Assembly (NCBI RefSeq): GCF_016919245.1
Contig: NZ_JAFEJA010000001.1
Location: 1,860,001-1,924,000, forward strand
DNA: 64,000 nt
DNA from: Streptomyces zhihengii
GTDB lineage: Bacteria; Actinomycetota; Actinomycetes; Streptomycetales; Streptomycetaceae
Direction of reading: 5' to 3'
Part shown: piece after piece, positions 26,637 through 36,132 of the stretch
How positions within the stretch are numbered: the stretch's first letter is position 1
How the letters are laid out: the number at the start of each line of letters is the position of its first letter
Made by a program: the position numbers and the translations under genes
The notes under the pieces: generated by a model
Told to the model about the DNA's origin: nothing
Seen by the model: only the letters and a program-made list of their open reading frames with translations
Database searches by the model: none

Positions 26637-26834
26637 GCAAGCAGCGGCGGCTGACACCGCACTGACGGCCCCGACGGGCCCGTGGCTGGATCAGTCGGGT
26701 GTCAGCGACGAGTCAGAAACGGCTGCCACGATCGTGCTGCTTCGAACATCAATTCCCGAATCCCCCGCACGTTCAGGCAATGCCCCGCACCGGCAGACCG
26801 ACGACCAGACACATTCCGTTTTCCGGAAAGGCTG

Positions 26835-28469
26835 ATGATGCTTCGCGAAGCTGCGCAGGAGGAGAGTGCTCCGGCACCTTCCGGATTGAAGAGTTACGAC
26901 CTCTACATCGCCGGCAAGGACGTCGCCGGGGACGGCTGGGTCTACACCGTCAGCGGGCGGTCTCTGCTGGAGGACGTCTTCACCAGTGTGAGCCTCAAGC
27001 GCTCCCTGGAGCAGGACCCGGAGTCCGAGGCGGCCCAGCACCCCTACGTCGTGGGCCGCTGCGCCATCGCCGACGACGACGCCATCGACCTCGCCACGCA
27101 GGCCGCCGCGACCGCCGCCGCCGACTGGGCGGCCGTGCCGCTGGAGCGGCGGATGCAGCTCGGCACCCGCTTCCGCGAGGAACTGATCAAGCACCAGGAC
27201 GAGTTCCTGGAGATGCTCGTCGCCGAGTCGCACCCGGTGAAGCTGGCCCGGTGGGAGCTGAGCTGCCTCCTGCAGATCTACTCCCCCGGCAGCCTGCGCT
27301 GGTACCACAAGCAGATGCGGGTCGAGAAGGAGTACGCGGGCCGCAAGCTGATCCTGCAGCGCCAGCCGGACGGCGTGGTCGCCTTCAATCCCCCGCAGAA
27401 CGCCCCGCTGCCCAGCGCCGCCCTGTGCGTACTGGCCCTGATGGCCGGCAACAGCGTGGTGGTCAGGGCGCCGCGCAGCATCGCGCTGAGCACCATGTGG
27501 CTGCTGCGCGACATCGTGGCCCCGCTGCTGGAGGAGCTCGACGCGCCTCCCGGCGTGCTCAACGCGGTCTGCAGCAACCCCAAGCAGACGATGGACCGCT
27601 GGATCGCCGATCCCCTGATCAACGACATCTTCTACATCGGCGGCAGCCAGGAGGGCCTGCGCTTCGAGCAGCGGTGCGTGGCCCACGGGAAGAAGCCGAT
27701 CCTCGAACTGGCCGGCAACGACGGCATCGTGGTGTGGAAGGACGCCGACATCACGTGGGCCGCCGAAGCCATCACCGAGTCGTTCTTCGGCTCGGGGCAG
27801 ATCTGCATGGTGCCCAACTACGTGCTGGCGCACCCCGACATCGCCGAGGCGCTCATCGCCGAGGTGCGCGAGCAGGTCAAGGGCATCCGGCCCGGACTGC
27901 CGGAGGAGGAGGACGTCCTCCTCTCACCGGTCCGCCGCAGCGAGCGGTTCTTCCGGCTGCTGCGGCAGGCCCTGGACAACGGCGCGTCCCTGGTCACCGG
28001 CGGCCACCGCACCGAGGTGGACGGCACTCCGTCGGAGACCGGCGTCTTCCTGCAGCCCACGGTGCTCCGGGTCGACGGCCTGGACCGGGCCCGCACCTTC
28101 GACGTGGTGCGCGAGGAGACGTTCTTCCCGCTCATCCCGATCGTGGTGGCCGAACGCGACAACGACGACGCGCTGCTGGAGTCCTTCCTCCGCTTCGTCA
28201 ACGCCAACTCCTACGGGCTGCGCAACTCGCTGTGGTCGCGCTCCGACCACGTCATCGAGACCTTCGTCCGCCGTGTCGTCAACGGCGGTCTGCTGAAGGT
28301 CAACGACTCCCACATCGGCTTCCTGCCCTACCTGCCCAGCCACGGCGGCACCGGCCGCACCGGCGGAGCCTTCGGCGAGGCCAACTACCCGATGCTCAAG
28401 ACCTCGCACGTCCAGGGAGTCAGCATCGCCCACGACGTCAGCCCCTACGACGCGGTCTTCGGCGCCTGA
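26835..28469 (+). CDS. Aldehyde dehydrogenase-fold reductase, likely acyl-thioester to aldehyde
   Basis: The 544-residue ALDH-superfamily enzyme begins at tandem ATGs (26835/26838) behind GGAAAGG. The Glu291 region (ELAGNDGIVV) and the nucleophilic Cys324 in GSGQICMVPN are intact. ALDH-fold enzymes such as LuxC and acylating aldehyde dehydrogenases reduce acyl thioesters to aldehydes. It sits immediately before a class III aminotransferase and an N-hydroxylase, so making a long-chain aldehyde for amination is the natural reading. Oxidation of an aldehyde cannot be excluded. Confidence 0.8.
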   Translation: MMLREAAQEESAPAPSGLKSYDLYIAGKDVAGDGWVYTVSGRSLLEDVFTSVSLKRSLEQDPESEAAQHPYVVGRCAIADDDAIDLATQAAATAAADWAAVPLERRMQLGTRFREELIKHQDEFLEMLVAESHPVKLARWELSCLLQIYSPGSLRWYHKQMRVEKEYAGRKLILQRQPDGVVAFNPPQNAPLPSAALCVLALMAGNSVVVRAPRSIALSTMWLLRDIVAPLLEELDAPPGVLNAVCSNPKQTMDRWIADPLINDIFYIGGSQEGLRFEQRCVAHGKKPILELAGNDGIVVWKDADITWAAEAITESFFGSGQICMVPNYVLAHPDIAEALIAEVREQVKGIRPGLPEEEDVLLSPVRRSERFFRLLRQALDNGASLVTGGHRTEVDGTPSETGVFLQPTVLRVDGLDRARTFDVVREETFFPLIPIVVAERDNDDALLESFLRFVNANSYGLRNSLWSRSDHVIETFVRRVVNGGLLKVNDSHIGFLPYLPSHGGTGRTGGAFGEANYPMLKTSHVQGVSIAHDVSPYDAVFGA

Positions 28470-28502
28470 GCGCGCCGCCATTCGCCATCCGGAGGTTTCC
28501 CC

Positions 28503-29639
28503 GTGCGTTCCCTCGACACTGCTCGGGCCGTCTGCGAGCGCTTCCACCCCGGTCTGCTCAAGGAGATCGAGCAGATCCCCCATGCCGACCGCGAAAGGCC
28601 CGGCAGCCCCGTCATCGACCTGTTCCGCATCCACGGCGGGGTCGGCCTGCTGATACCCGAGGAGTACAGCGGCCACGGGGCCGCGCCGCTGGACGCGCTG
28701 CGCGTCCAGCTGGCGCTCGGCGCCGTGTCCCCCTCGCTCGTCGCGGCCGTCTCCATGCACCACTTCACCGCGGCGATGCTCTTCTCCCTCGCCGGCAAGG
28801 ACGGACGGCTCACCGCCGCGCAGACCGAACTGCTCCGGCGGATCGTGCCCGACCAGCAGGTGATGGCCTCCGGCTGGGCCGAGGGCCGCACCGAGCAGAA
28901 CATCCTCACGCCCGCCGTCACGGCCCGGCCCGTCGAAGGCGGATACCTGCTCTCCGGCGCCAAGAAGCCGTGCAGCCTCTCCCGTTCGATGCGCCTGCTC
29001 ACCGCGAGCATCGCCATCCACCACGACGACGGCACCGCCGAGCTCGCGCTCGCCCTGGTGCCGGCCGACGCCCCGGGCCTGTCCGTGCACCCCTTCTGGG
29101 GCAACGAGCTGCTCGCCGGCGCGGAGAGCGACGAGGTGCGGCTGGTGGACGTGTTCGTGCCGGCGGACATGGTCGTGCGCGCCGGGGCGGACGACCCGCA
29201 CCGGCTGGACGACCTCCAGACGGCCGGCTTCGTCTGGTTCGAGATGCTGATCTCCGCCGGGTACGCGGGCGGCACCGCCGCCCTCGTCGAGCAGGTGCTG
29301 GACCGTGAGCGCGGCAGCATCCAGGAGCGGGCCGCCCTCGCCGTCGAGATGGACTCCGTCCTGCAACTCCTGGAAGGCGTCGCGCGGACGATCGGCCCCG
29401 AGACGGACGACGAGTCGGTCGCCCGGGTCCTCGTCGCCCGCTACACCGTGCAGAAGGCGCTGCCGAGGATCGCCGGGCAGGCGCTGGAGCTGCTCGGCGG
29501 GCTGGACTTCATCCGCGACTCCGTCCACGGCCGGACCGCCGCCGCCGTGCACGCCCTCGCCTTCCACCCGCCGGGCCGCGGCGCCGCCGCCGAACCGCTG
29601 CTGCGCTACTTCGACGGCGGCCCGCTGGTCCTGAGCTGA
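28503..29639 (+). CDS. ACAD-fold flavin-dependent alkylamine N-hydroxylase (VlmH-like)
   Basis: The 378-residue protein starts at a GTG (28503) behind GGAGG. It has acyl-CoA dehydrogenase architecture (IPEEYSGHGAAPLDALRV, VMASGWAEGRTEQNI, LLGGLDFIRDSVHG) but no obvious acyl-CoA base. In valanimycin biosynthesis the isobutylamine N-hydroxylase VlmH is a two-component enzyme of this fold, with VlmR as flavin reductase. A flavin reductase gene is in this operon and an aminotransferase follows directly. I infer oxidation of a long-chain amine to the hydroxylamine; the VlmH match is from memory. Confidence 0.75.
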   Translation: MRSLDTARAVCERFHPGLLKEIEQIPHADRERPGSPVIDLFRIHGGVGLLIPEEYSGHGAAPLDALRVQLALGAVSPSLVAAVSMHHFTAAMLFSLAGKDGRLTAAQTELLRRIVPDQQVMASGWAEGRTEQNILTPAVTARPVEGGYLLSGAKKPCSLSRSMRLLTASIAIHHDDGTAELALALVPADAPGLSVHPFWGNELLAGAESDEVRLVDVFVPADMVVRAGADDPHRLDDLQTAGFVWFEMLISAGYAGGTAALVEQVLDRERGSIQERAALAVEMDSVLQLLEGVARTIGPETDDESVARVLVARYTVQKALPRIAGQALELLGGLDFIRDSVHGRTAAAVHALAFHPPGRGAAAEPLLRYFDGGPLVLS

Positions 29640-29689
29640 GCCACCGCACCGCCGACAGCGCCCCCACCGACTTGGAGTGTGAGAGATCC

Positions 29690-30973
29690 GTGACCGTCAT
29701 CCAGGAAGCACCCGCCGAGACCGAGGCGGAGATCCTCGGCCTCTACCGGGCCCATCTCAGCAAGGGCAGGGCCACACTCGCCGAGCTGTTCGGCAGCCAC
29801 ATGGAGACGGCGTCCGAGGGCGCCTGGCTCACCACCAGCGACGGTGAGCGCTTCCTCAACGCGGGCGGGTACGGCGTCTTCATCATGGGCGCACGCCACC
29901 CGATCGTGATGGAGGAGGTGGAGCGCCAGCTCCGCACCCACCCCACCGCGACGCGCATCCTGCTGGAGCCCACCGTGGCCCGCGCCGCCGAGGCGCTCGT
30001 GTCCGTCATGCCCGAGGGCCTGGACCGCGTGCACTTCGCCCTGTCGGGGGCCGAGGCGGTGGAGACGGGCCTGAAGCTCGCCCGGGCCGGCGGCCGCAAG
30101 CGGACCGTCTCGATGCGCGGCGGGTACCACGGCAAGACGCTGGGCGCGCTGTCCGCGACCGCGAAGGACGTCTACCAGGCGCCCTTCCGTCCGCTGGTCC
30201 CCGACTTCCTGCACCTCCCCTTCGGCGACACCGACGCGCTGGAGGCGGAGCTGAAGGCCCATCCGGGCGAGGTCTGCGTCATCCTCGAACCCGTCCAGGG
30301 CGAGGGCGGTGTGATCATTCCGCCGGCGGGCTACCTCAAGCGGGTGGAGGAACTGGTCCGCGAGTACGACGGCTTCCTGATCCTCGACGAGGTGCAGTCC
30401 GGCTTCGGGCGGCTCGGCGAGTGGTGGGGCGCCGACATCGAGGGCGTGGTTCCCGACGTGCTCCTCACCGGCAAGGCGCTGGGCGGCGGCGTGCTGCCGG
30501 TCTCGGCGGCCGTGGCCACCCGCAAGGCCTTCCGCCCGTTCGACAAGGACCCCTACGTCCACACCGCGACCTTCTCCGGACAGCCGGTCCTGATGGCGGC
30601 CGTCCAGGGCGCGATCCGGGCCATCAAGGAGGAGCGCCTGGTCACCCGGGCCATGGACCTGGGTGCGCGGCTGCTGCCGAGGATCTCGGAGATCGCCTAC
30701 CGCAACATCCCCGAACTCGTCGTCGACGTGCGCGGCCGCGGGCTGCTCATCGGTGTCGAGCTCGTCGAGGCCGGGCTGGCCGGCGAGCTGCTGATCGAGC
30801 TGTTCAACCACGGCGTCGTCGCCAACCACTCCATGAACGGCAGCTCGGTGGTGCGCTTCACCCCGCCCGCCGTGATGAGCGACGTCGACGTGGAGTTCCT
30901 CCTGAACTCCTTCGACCTGGCCACCCGCGACCTCGTGCGGGGCGCGGCCACGATGCCGGAAGGCGGCAACTGA
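29690..30973 (+). CDS. Class III (PLP-dependent) aminotransferase
   Basis: The 427-residue enzyme has the class III signature: GAEAVETGLKLAR, MRGGYHGKTLGA, LILDEVQSGFGR (PLP Asp) and LLTGKALGGGVLP with Schiff-base Lys262. The start is a GTG at 29690. Relatives include ornithine, diaminobutyrate and aldehyde aminotransferases. Between the reductase/N-hydroxylase pair and the azoxy genes, it most likely converts the fatty aldehyde into the primary alkylamine, using an amino acid donor. Confidence 0.88.
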   Translation: MTVIQEAPAETEAEILGLYRAHLSKGRATLAELFGSHMETASEGAWLTTSDGERFLNAGGYGVFIMGARHPIVMEEVERQLRTHPTATRILLEPTVARAAEALVSVMPEGLDRVHFALSGAEAVETGLKLARAGGRKRTVSMRGGYHGKTLGALSATAKDVYQAPFRPLVPDFLHLPFGDTDALEAELKAHPGEVCVILEPVQGEGGVIIPPAGYLKRVEELVREYDGFLILDEVQSGFGRLGEWWGADIEGVVPDVLLTGKALGGGVLPVSAAVATRKAFRPFDKDPYVHTATFSGQPVLMAAVQGAIRAIKEERLVTRAMDLGARLLPRISEIAYRNIPELVVDVRGRGLLIGVELVEAGLAGELLIELFNHGVVANHSMNGSSVVRFTPPAVMSDVDVEFLLNSFDLATRDLVRGAATMPEGGN

Positions 30974-30975
30974 TC

Positions 30976-31458
30976 ATGCGTCACGTAGAGCTGGAAGCGC
31001 TGGTCCCCTCGGAGCAGGCCAGGACGGTCTTCGACTCCGTACTGCGCTGGGAGAAGTACCCCGACCTGGCGCCCCATGTGAAGGCGACCACCGTGCACGC
31101 CACCTACCCGGACGAGAACTCCAGTTCCAGCTGGGAGCTGCACTTCCGCAGCGGCCTGCTGCGCTGGACCGAGGACGACACCTTCCTGCCCGAGCTGGGC
31201 GAGATCCGCTTCGAGCAGTCCGACGGCGACTTCGACTCCTTCACGGGCACCTGGTCCGTGACGCAGTCGGGCGACGACGTGGCGGTCCGCTTCGACGCCG
31301 ACTTCGACTTCGGCATCCCCAGCCTGGAGGGCATCCTCGACCCGATCGCCGAGCGGGTCATCAAGGAGACCGTGGCCTGGGCCCTGACCGGCCTGTTCCC
31401 CGCCGTCCGCATCTCCGGCGCCGTCGACCTCACCGAGCCCGCCGCCCTCGGCGCCTAG
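30976..31458 (+). CDS. SRPBCC (polyketide cyclase/COQ10-like) protein
   Basis: The 160-residue protein begins 2 bp after the aminotransferase stop. N-terminal MRHVELEALVPSEQARTVF, the following EKYPDLAPHVKATTVH and the C-terminal helix (LDPIAERVIKETVAWALTGLF) fit the START/SRPBCC helix-grip fold. Members bind hydrophobic ligands or cyclise polyketides. Here it may carry or shield a lipophilic amine or hydrazine intermediate. I cannot assign a reaction. Confidence 0.75.
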   Translation: MRHVELEALVPSEQARTVFDSVLRWEKYPDLAPHVKATTVHATYPDENSSSSWELHFRSGLLRWTEDDTFLPELGEIRFEQSDGDFDSFTGTWSVTQSGDDVAVRFDADFDFGIPSLEGILDPIAERVIKETVAWALTGLFPAVRISGAVDLTEPAALGA

Positions 31459-31478
31459 CACGCCCACAGGAGCTGACC

Positions 31479-32015
31479 ATGGACCAGGCAAATCCCTTCG
31501 AGACACCGAGAACGTACTCGCTGCACCGGGCCGAGTACCTGGTGGGCCTCGCCGTCACGACCGGTCTCATCATCGCCCACTTCGGCGAGATCCGCTGGTG
31601 GGTCGCGATCGCCCTGTTCCTGTACATCGACCTGATCGGCTACATCCCGGGCGCCATCGCCTTCAAACGCAGCGGCGGACGGCCGATCCACAAGGGCTAC
31701 TACGTCGCCTACAACGTCATGCACAGCCTGATCACCCAGGCCGCGGTCGCGGCGCTGTGGTGCTGGCTGGTGGAGCCCGAGTGGGCGCTGCTGGTACTGC
31801 CCTTCCACCTCTTCGGTGACCGCGGCCTGTTCGGCAACTTCATGAAGTCGTTCGCGCTGCCCTTCGAGCCGGTGCGCCAGCCCGGCTACCTGCGGCTGCT
31901 GGACGACCTGGGACTGGCCCACCCCAAGCCGGTCGGCCACGCCACGGAGCCCGTCCCGGTGGGCCACGTCCCGGCGCCGCAGGCCCGCCGGCAGCCGCAG
32001 GAGGCCGTGCGATGA
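31479..32015 (+). CDS. Small integral membrane protein, possible VlmO-type azoxy-forming partner
   Basis: The 178-residue protein has three or four membrane helices (YLVGLAVTTGLIIAHFG, WWVAIALFLYIDLIGYIPG, LITQAAVAALWCWLV, WALLVLPFHLF). Conserved-looking polar residues include His in VMHSLITQ and FHLFGDRG; the C-terminal tail is polar. It overlaps the flavin reductase start (ATGA) and is one gene from the diiron enzyme. In valanimycin, the membrane protein VlmO and the diiron protein VlmB have been reported to complete azoxy formation, as I recall. Assignment to that role is by context. Confidence 0.6.
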   Translation: MDQANPFETPRTYSLHRAEYLVGLAVTTGLIIAHFGEIRWWVAIALFLYIDLIGYIPGAIAFKRSGGRPIHKGYYVAYNVMHSLITQAAVAALWCWLVEPEWALLVLPFHLFGDRGLFGNFMKSFALPFEPVRQPGYLRLLDDLGLAHPKPVGHATEPVPVGHVPAPQARRQPQEAVR

Positions 32016-32566
32016 CCGCTCCCACCGAACTGCGGACCGTGCGGCGTCCCGTGCGGCAGGACCCGGCCGACCGGCGGCGGGCGCTGTACCACCTGGCCTC
32101 CCCCGTGTCGGTGCTGACCGTCGGCTCCGGGGAACGGCTGCACGGCACCACGGCCAGCACCGTGACGCTGGTGTCGCGAGCGCCCCTGCTGGTGGGGGTC
32201 GTGCTGCGGGCCGGCTCGTCCTTCGCACGGCTCGCGGCCGCCGAGGGCAGGTTCGCGATCAACGTCCTCAGCGGCGCGCAGGCCGAAGTGGCCGACCACT
32301 TCGCGAACGGCGCCCGCCCCGACGGCAGCGCGCAGTTCGCGGGACTCGCCTGGACGGCGGACTCGTACGCGAAGGCGCCGCTCCTGGCCGGGGCGCTCGC
32401 CCACTACACCTGCCGCTTCCACTCCGTCCACACGGCCGGCGACAGCGAGTTGCTGCTCGGCCATGTCGTCCGGGCGAACGCCGGCGACGACCAACCCCTG
32501 TTCAGCTACGCCGGGGAGCTGTTCGCGGGCTCCCTGTACCCCGCGAAGGAGGCGTCCGCGTCATGA
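32012..32566 (+). CDS. Flavin reductase (FMN/FAD:NAD(P)H), VlmR-like
   Basis: The 184-residue protein has the flavin-reductase fold: YHLASPVSVLTVGSG, GTTASTVTLVSRAPLLVGVVL, a Phe in GRFAINVLS and HYTCRFHSVHTAGDSELLLGH. It would supply reduced flavin to the ACAD-fold N-hydroxylase at 28.5 kb, and perhaps to the one at 6.2 kb. Start and stop overlap both neighbours (ATGA), giving tight coupling to the membrane protein and the diiron oxygenase. Confidence 0.88.
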   Translation: MTAPTELRTVRRPVRQDPADRRRALYHLASPVSVLTVGSGERLHGTTASTVTLVSRAPLLVGVVLRAGSSFARLAAAEGRFAINVLSGAQAEVADHFANGARPDGSAQFAGLAWTADSYAKAPLLAGALAHYTCRFHSVHTAGDSELLLGHVVRANAGDDQPLFSYAGELFAGSLYPAKEASAS

Positions 32567-33546
32567 CCGGTCCTGTGGCACGTGAGGCGGACTGGGACAC
32601 GGCTCCCGGTCTGCTCGACGGAGCGAAGGAGCTGACTCTCGGCCCCGAGGAGTGCGACCTCGCGTACTGGTTCACCTCGGTGGCGCAGGGCACGCTGCGC
32701 GACCGGGGCGAGACCGGGCACCACGTGGACGCCCTCGTGCCCGACTTCCTGAAGGAGCCGGGGCCCCTGCGCGAGGCCCTGGTGCTGGAGTTCGGGCTCC
32801 GCGGTCTGTCGGAGGAGATCGCGACCCGGCTGCTCGGCCACTACGTCGCCATCGCCCCGGGGATTCCCGAACTGGAGTTCTACACCACCCAGTTGGTCGA
32901 CGAGGCGCGGCACGCCCGGGTGTTCCGCAACCACCTGGTGGAGCTGGGGGTGCCGCAGAAGACGCTCCTGAAGGACATCGACGAGATGGCCGCGGACTAC
33001 CGCAAGCGGGTCCTCGACCCGGTCGTGGACTTCACCCTCGACATCGTCCGCGATCAGGCGGACTTCGCGGGCGGCGTCGCCGTGTTCGCCATCGTCATCG
33101 AGGGGGTGCTCGCCCCCGCGGCGGAGCTGAGCGAGCGCAAGTGGACACCGCTGTCGCCGGCCACCGGCGAGATCTCGCGGGGTACCGCCATCGACGAGAT
33201 CAGGCACCTGACGGTGGCCAGCACGATCCTGCGCGACCACGTGGCCGCCCACCCCGAGTACCGCCCGCGCCTGCTGGAGATCCTGCGGGCCGGTGTGCGG
33301 CTCTGGGACGAGATCCCCGACCGCGAGTTCGTCATCCACCGCGAGGAGCTCTTCCAGGAGGGCATGGCCCAGCACGCGGACAAGATCGGCGACTACGAGA
33401 TCTGGCCGGGCGTCCGGATGCTCGACACCACGCCGGAGCAGCGCTACGACATGGCCGAGCGCTGGACCGACGAGATGGCGGAGTCGCGGATGGCCTACAT
33501 GGGGCTGCCGCTGGAGGCCCTCTCCAGCCCGCAGGCCGGCGCATGA
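32563..33546 (+). CDS. Ferritin-like diiron oxygenase, VlmB-like
   Basis: The 327-residue helical protein has two metal-binding motifs, LVDEARHARVF and AIDEIRHLTVAS, plus Glu in IVIEGVL and an earlier Glu in LSEEIA. This is the pattern of a non-haem diiron oxygenase. VlmB of valanimycin belongs to this type and takes part in hydrazine-to-azoxy oxidation. It is translated between the flavin reductase and FabH genes with 4-nt overlaps. I infer four-electron oxidation of an N,N-dialkylhydrazine intermediate, with electrons possibly from the ferredoxin at 38.6 kb. Confidence 0.75.
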   Translation: MTGPVAREADWDTAPGLLDGAKELTLGPEECDLAYWFTSVAQGTLRDRGETGHHVDALVPDFLKEPGPLREALVLEFGLRGLSEEIATRLLGHYVAIAPGIPELEFYTTQLVDEARHARVFRNHLVELGVPQKTLLKDIDEMAADYRKRVLDPVVDFTLDIVRDQADFAGGVAVFAIVIEGVLAPAAELSERKWTPLSPATGEISRGTAIDEIRHLTVASTILRDHVAAHPEYRPRLLEILRAGVRLWDEIPDREFVIHREELFQEGMAQHADKIGDYEIWPGVRMLDTTPEQRYDMAERWTDEMAESRMAYMGLPLEALSSPQAGA

Positions 33547-34550
33547 ACGGGGGGCGCGCCGCGGTGGTGTCCGGGATCGGGGCGTACACACCGCCCGACC
33601 TGGTCACCAACGACGACCTGGCACAGCGGCTCGACACCTCCGACGCGTGGATCCGCTCACGCACGGGGATCGCCGAGCGGTACGTGGTCGCACCGGGCAC
33701 CGCCACCTCCGACCTGGCCGTCGAGGCGGGACTGCGGGCCCTCAAGTCCGCGGGTGACGAGCACGTGGGGGCGGTCGTCCTGGCCACCACCACACCCGAC
33801 CAGCCGTGTCCGGCGACCGCCCCGCAGGTGGCCGCCCGGCTCGGACTCGGGCAGGTGCCGGCCTTCGACGTGGCAGCCGTCTGTTCGGGCTTCCTGTACG
33901 GCCTCGCCACCGCCTCCGGACTCCTCGCGGCGGGCGTCGCCGACAGCGTGCTGCTCATCGCCGCCGACGCGTTCACCACGATCGTCAATCCGGAGGACCG
34001 CACCACGGCCGTCATCTTCGCGGACGGCGCCGGCGCGGTGGTGCTGCGGGCGGGCGCCGCCGGCGAACCGGGCGCCGTCGGGCGGATGGTCCTCGGCAGC
34101 GACGGCGAGCTCAGCCATCTCATCGAAGTACCGGCGGGCGGCTCGCGCCAGCGTTCGTCCGGTCCCGTGACCGACCCGGCCGACCAGTACTTCCGGATGG
34201 TCGGCCGGGACACCTACCGGCATGCGGTGGAGCGGATGACCGAAGCCTCCCGGCAGGCGGCCCATCTGGCCGGCTGGGGCATCGAGGACGTCGACCGGTT
34301 CGCGGCCCACCAGGCCAACGCGCGGATCCTCGGCGCGGTCTCGGAACGCCTCGGGGTGCCGGCCGAACGGCAGCTGACCAACATCGCCCAGGTCGGCAAC
34401 ACGGGTGCCGCCTCGATCCCGTTGCTGCTGTCGCAGGCCGCCGCGGACGGCCGGCTGTCCGCAGGGCACCGGGTGCTGCTGACCGCGTTCGGCGGCGGCC
34501 TCTCCTGGGGGGCGACCACCCTGGTGTGGCCCGAGGTCCAACCGGTCTGA
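33543..34550 (+). CDS. fabH: 3-oxoacyl-ACP synthase III (FabH-like)
   Basis: The 335-residue KASIII has the full triad: Cys114 in AAVCSGF, His in AAHQANARI and Asn in QVGNTGAAS. FabH enzymes condense acyl-CoA with malonyl-ACP to start a chain. It is followed by an ACP and FabF, and FabI lies at 37.8 kb, giving a near-complete dedicated type II set without an obvious FabA/FabZ. It may prime the alkyl chain of the product or act as a resistant copy of the housekeeping enzyme. Confidence 0.88.
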   Translation: MNGGRAAVVSGIGAYTPPDLVTNDDLAQRLDTSDAWIRSRTGIAERYVVAPGTATSDLAVEAGLRALKSAGDEHVGAVVLATTTPDQPCPATAPQVAARLGLGQVPAFDVAAVCSGFLYGLATASGLLAAGVADSVLLIAADAFTTIVNPEDRTTAVIFADGAGAVVLRAGAAGEPGAVGRMVLGSDGELSHLIEVPAGGSRQRSSGPVTDPADQYFRMVGRDTYRHAVERMTEASRQAAHLAGWGIEDVDRFAAHQANARILGAVSERLGVPAERQLTNIAQVGNTGAASIPLLLSQAAADGRLSAGHRVLLTAFGGGLSWGATTLVWPEVQPV

Positions 34551-34581
34551 CGGCCACCCCTGCCGACCGGGATCGAGTGCA

Positions 34582-34640
34582 GTACGCCCTTTTCGTACGC
34601 ATCCGCGTACACCTCTCCCGTACGCCGCTGTCGCGTACGC
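34582..34640 (+). promoter_or_regulatory. Direct repeats of GTACGC upstream of ACP gene
   Basis: Four GTACGC copies (34582, 34595, 34620, 34635) and one GTACAC (34607) are spaced 12-15 bp apart, just before the ACP ribosome-binding site. This could be a repeat-type regulator site or simply a diverged tandem repeat. Confidence 0.4.
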
Positions 34641-34657
34641 CTCCGAAAGGATCCGAC

Positions 34658-34888
34658 ATGCTGGAGCAGCTCCAGGAAATCCTGTCCAACAAGCTGAAGG
34701 TGTCGCCCGAGGCGATCACCCCGGAGGCCACCCGGGAGGACATCGAGCTGGACTCGCTGGCCGTGGTGGAGCTGTCGCTGCTGCTCAAGTCCGAACTGGA
34801 CCTGGACATCAGCGACGACGACCTTCTCGAAACCGAGACCGTGGCCGACATGGTCCGGCTCATGGAGGAGCGGAGCGCGAAGGTCTGA
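34658..34888 (+). CDS. Acyl carrier protein (discrete, FAS/PKS II type)
   Basis: The 76-residue ACP has the phosphopantetheine Ser in IELDSLAVVELS and the typical acidic helix III (DDDLLETETVADMV). The ATG at 34658 follows AAAGG. Its stop overlaps the FabF start (TGATG). It probably carries the chain handled by the flanking FabH and FabF and by the FabI at 37.8 kb. Confidence 0.88.
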   Translation: MLEQLQEILSNKLKVSPEAITPEATREDIELDSLAVVELSLLLKSELDLDISDDDLLETETVADMVRLMEERSAKV

Positions 34889-36108
34889 TGGCCGGCATGG
34901 ACATCGCCGTCACCGGACTCGGCCTGGTCACCCCTGGCGGTATCGGGGTCGGGCCCAGTTGGGCGGCGGTCTGCGACGGCAGGCCGACCGCCGCCCTCGA
35001 TCCGGTACTGGCGAACAACCCCGTACGCATCTCCTCCAGGGTTCCCGGCTTCGATCCGGACGCGCTGCTCAGTGCGCGGCGTGCCCACCGCCTGGACCGG
35101 TTCGTGCAGTTCGCCCTCGTCGCAGCCCATGAGGCCGTCGCCGACGCCCGTCTCGACCCGACCACCTGGGACGGGGCGCGGGTCGGTGTGGTGCTGGGCT
35201 GCGCGGACGGCGGCCCCGGCACGGTCGAGGATCAGCACGACGTACTGCGGGAGCGGGGCGCCGCCCAGGTGTCCCCGCTGCTGCTGCCCATGCAGCTGCC
35301 GAACATGCTGGCAGGTCAGACGGCCATCGAGTTCGGAGCCACCGGACCCAACCTCGTGGTGGCCACGGCCTGCGCCTCGGGCGCGACCGCCATCGGGATG
35401 GCCCGGGACCTGCTGGCTCTCGGCCGCTGCGACGTGGTGCTGGCGGGCGGCAGCGAGGCGATGATCACTCCGCTGGTCATGGCCGGATTCGCGCAGATGG
35501 GCGCGCTGTCACGGCGCGAGGACGACCCCTCCTCGGCCTCGCGTCCCTTCGACGCCGACCGGGACGGCTTCGTCGCCGGGGAGGGGGCGGGAATCCTCGT
35601 CATGGAACGCGTCGTGGACGCACGGGCCCGCGGTGCGCACATCCACGGCCGGATCATCGGCTTCGGCGCCACCGCGGACGCCCACCACATGACGTCTCCG
35701 CACCCCGACGGCGCCGGCATCGAGGCCGCGGTCCGTGCGGCTCTCGCCGACGCCGGCGCGGATCCGGACGACGTGCAGCACGTGAACGCCCACGGCACGT
35801 CGACACCGCTCAACGACCTGGCCGAGGCACGCATGATCAAGCGGACGCTGCAGGGCGACCCGCTGGTCACCTCCACGAAGGGAGTCACCGGACATCTGCT
35901 CGGCGCGGCGGGCGCGGTCGAGGCCGCCTTCGCCCTGCTGAGCGTCGAACACGAGATGGTTCCGCCCACCGCGGGTCTGCGCATCCCCGACGGGCGGATC
36001 GACATCAAGCTCGCGCAGTCGGCCACGTGCATGCCCATCGACCTCGCGCTCAGCAACTCCTGCGGGTTCGGCGGCCAGAACACGGCGCTGGCGATCGCGC
36101 CGGCCTGA
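34888..36108 (+). CDS. fabF: 3-oxoacyl-ACP synthase II (FabF-like)
   Basis: The 406-residue KASII has Cys162 (ATACASGAT), His in VNAHGTSTPLND and the Lys/His motif TKGVTGHLLGAAG, all intact. It would elongate acyl-ACP with malonyl-ACP. It forms a cassette with FabH and ACP and is followed by a strong terminator, so the SerRS gene has its own promoter or depends on read-through. It could be a pathway elongase or a self-resistance copy. Confidence 0.88.
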   Translation: MAGMDIAVTGLGLVTPGGIGVGPSWAAVCDGRPTAALDPVLANNPVRISSRVPGFDPDALLSARRAHRLDRFVQFALVAAHEAVADARLDPTTWDGARVGVVLGCADGGPGTVEDQHDVLRERGAAQVSPLLLPMQLPNMLAGQTAIEFGATGPNLVVATACASGATAIGMARDLLALGRCDVVLAGGSEAMITPLVMAGFAQMGALSRREDDPSSASRPFDADRDGFVAGEGAGILVMERVVDARARGAHIHGRIIGFGATADAHHMTSPHPDGAGIEAAVRAALADAGADPDDVQHVNAHGTSTPLNDLAEARMIKRTLQGDPLVTSTKGVTGHLLGAAGAVEAAFALLSVEHEMVPPTAGLRIPDGRIDIKLAQSATCMPIDLALSNSCGFGGQNTALAIAPA

Positions 36109-36132
36109 GAGCCCCGGCACCGGGGCACGGGA

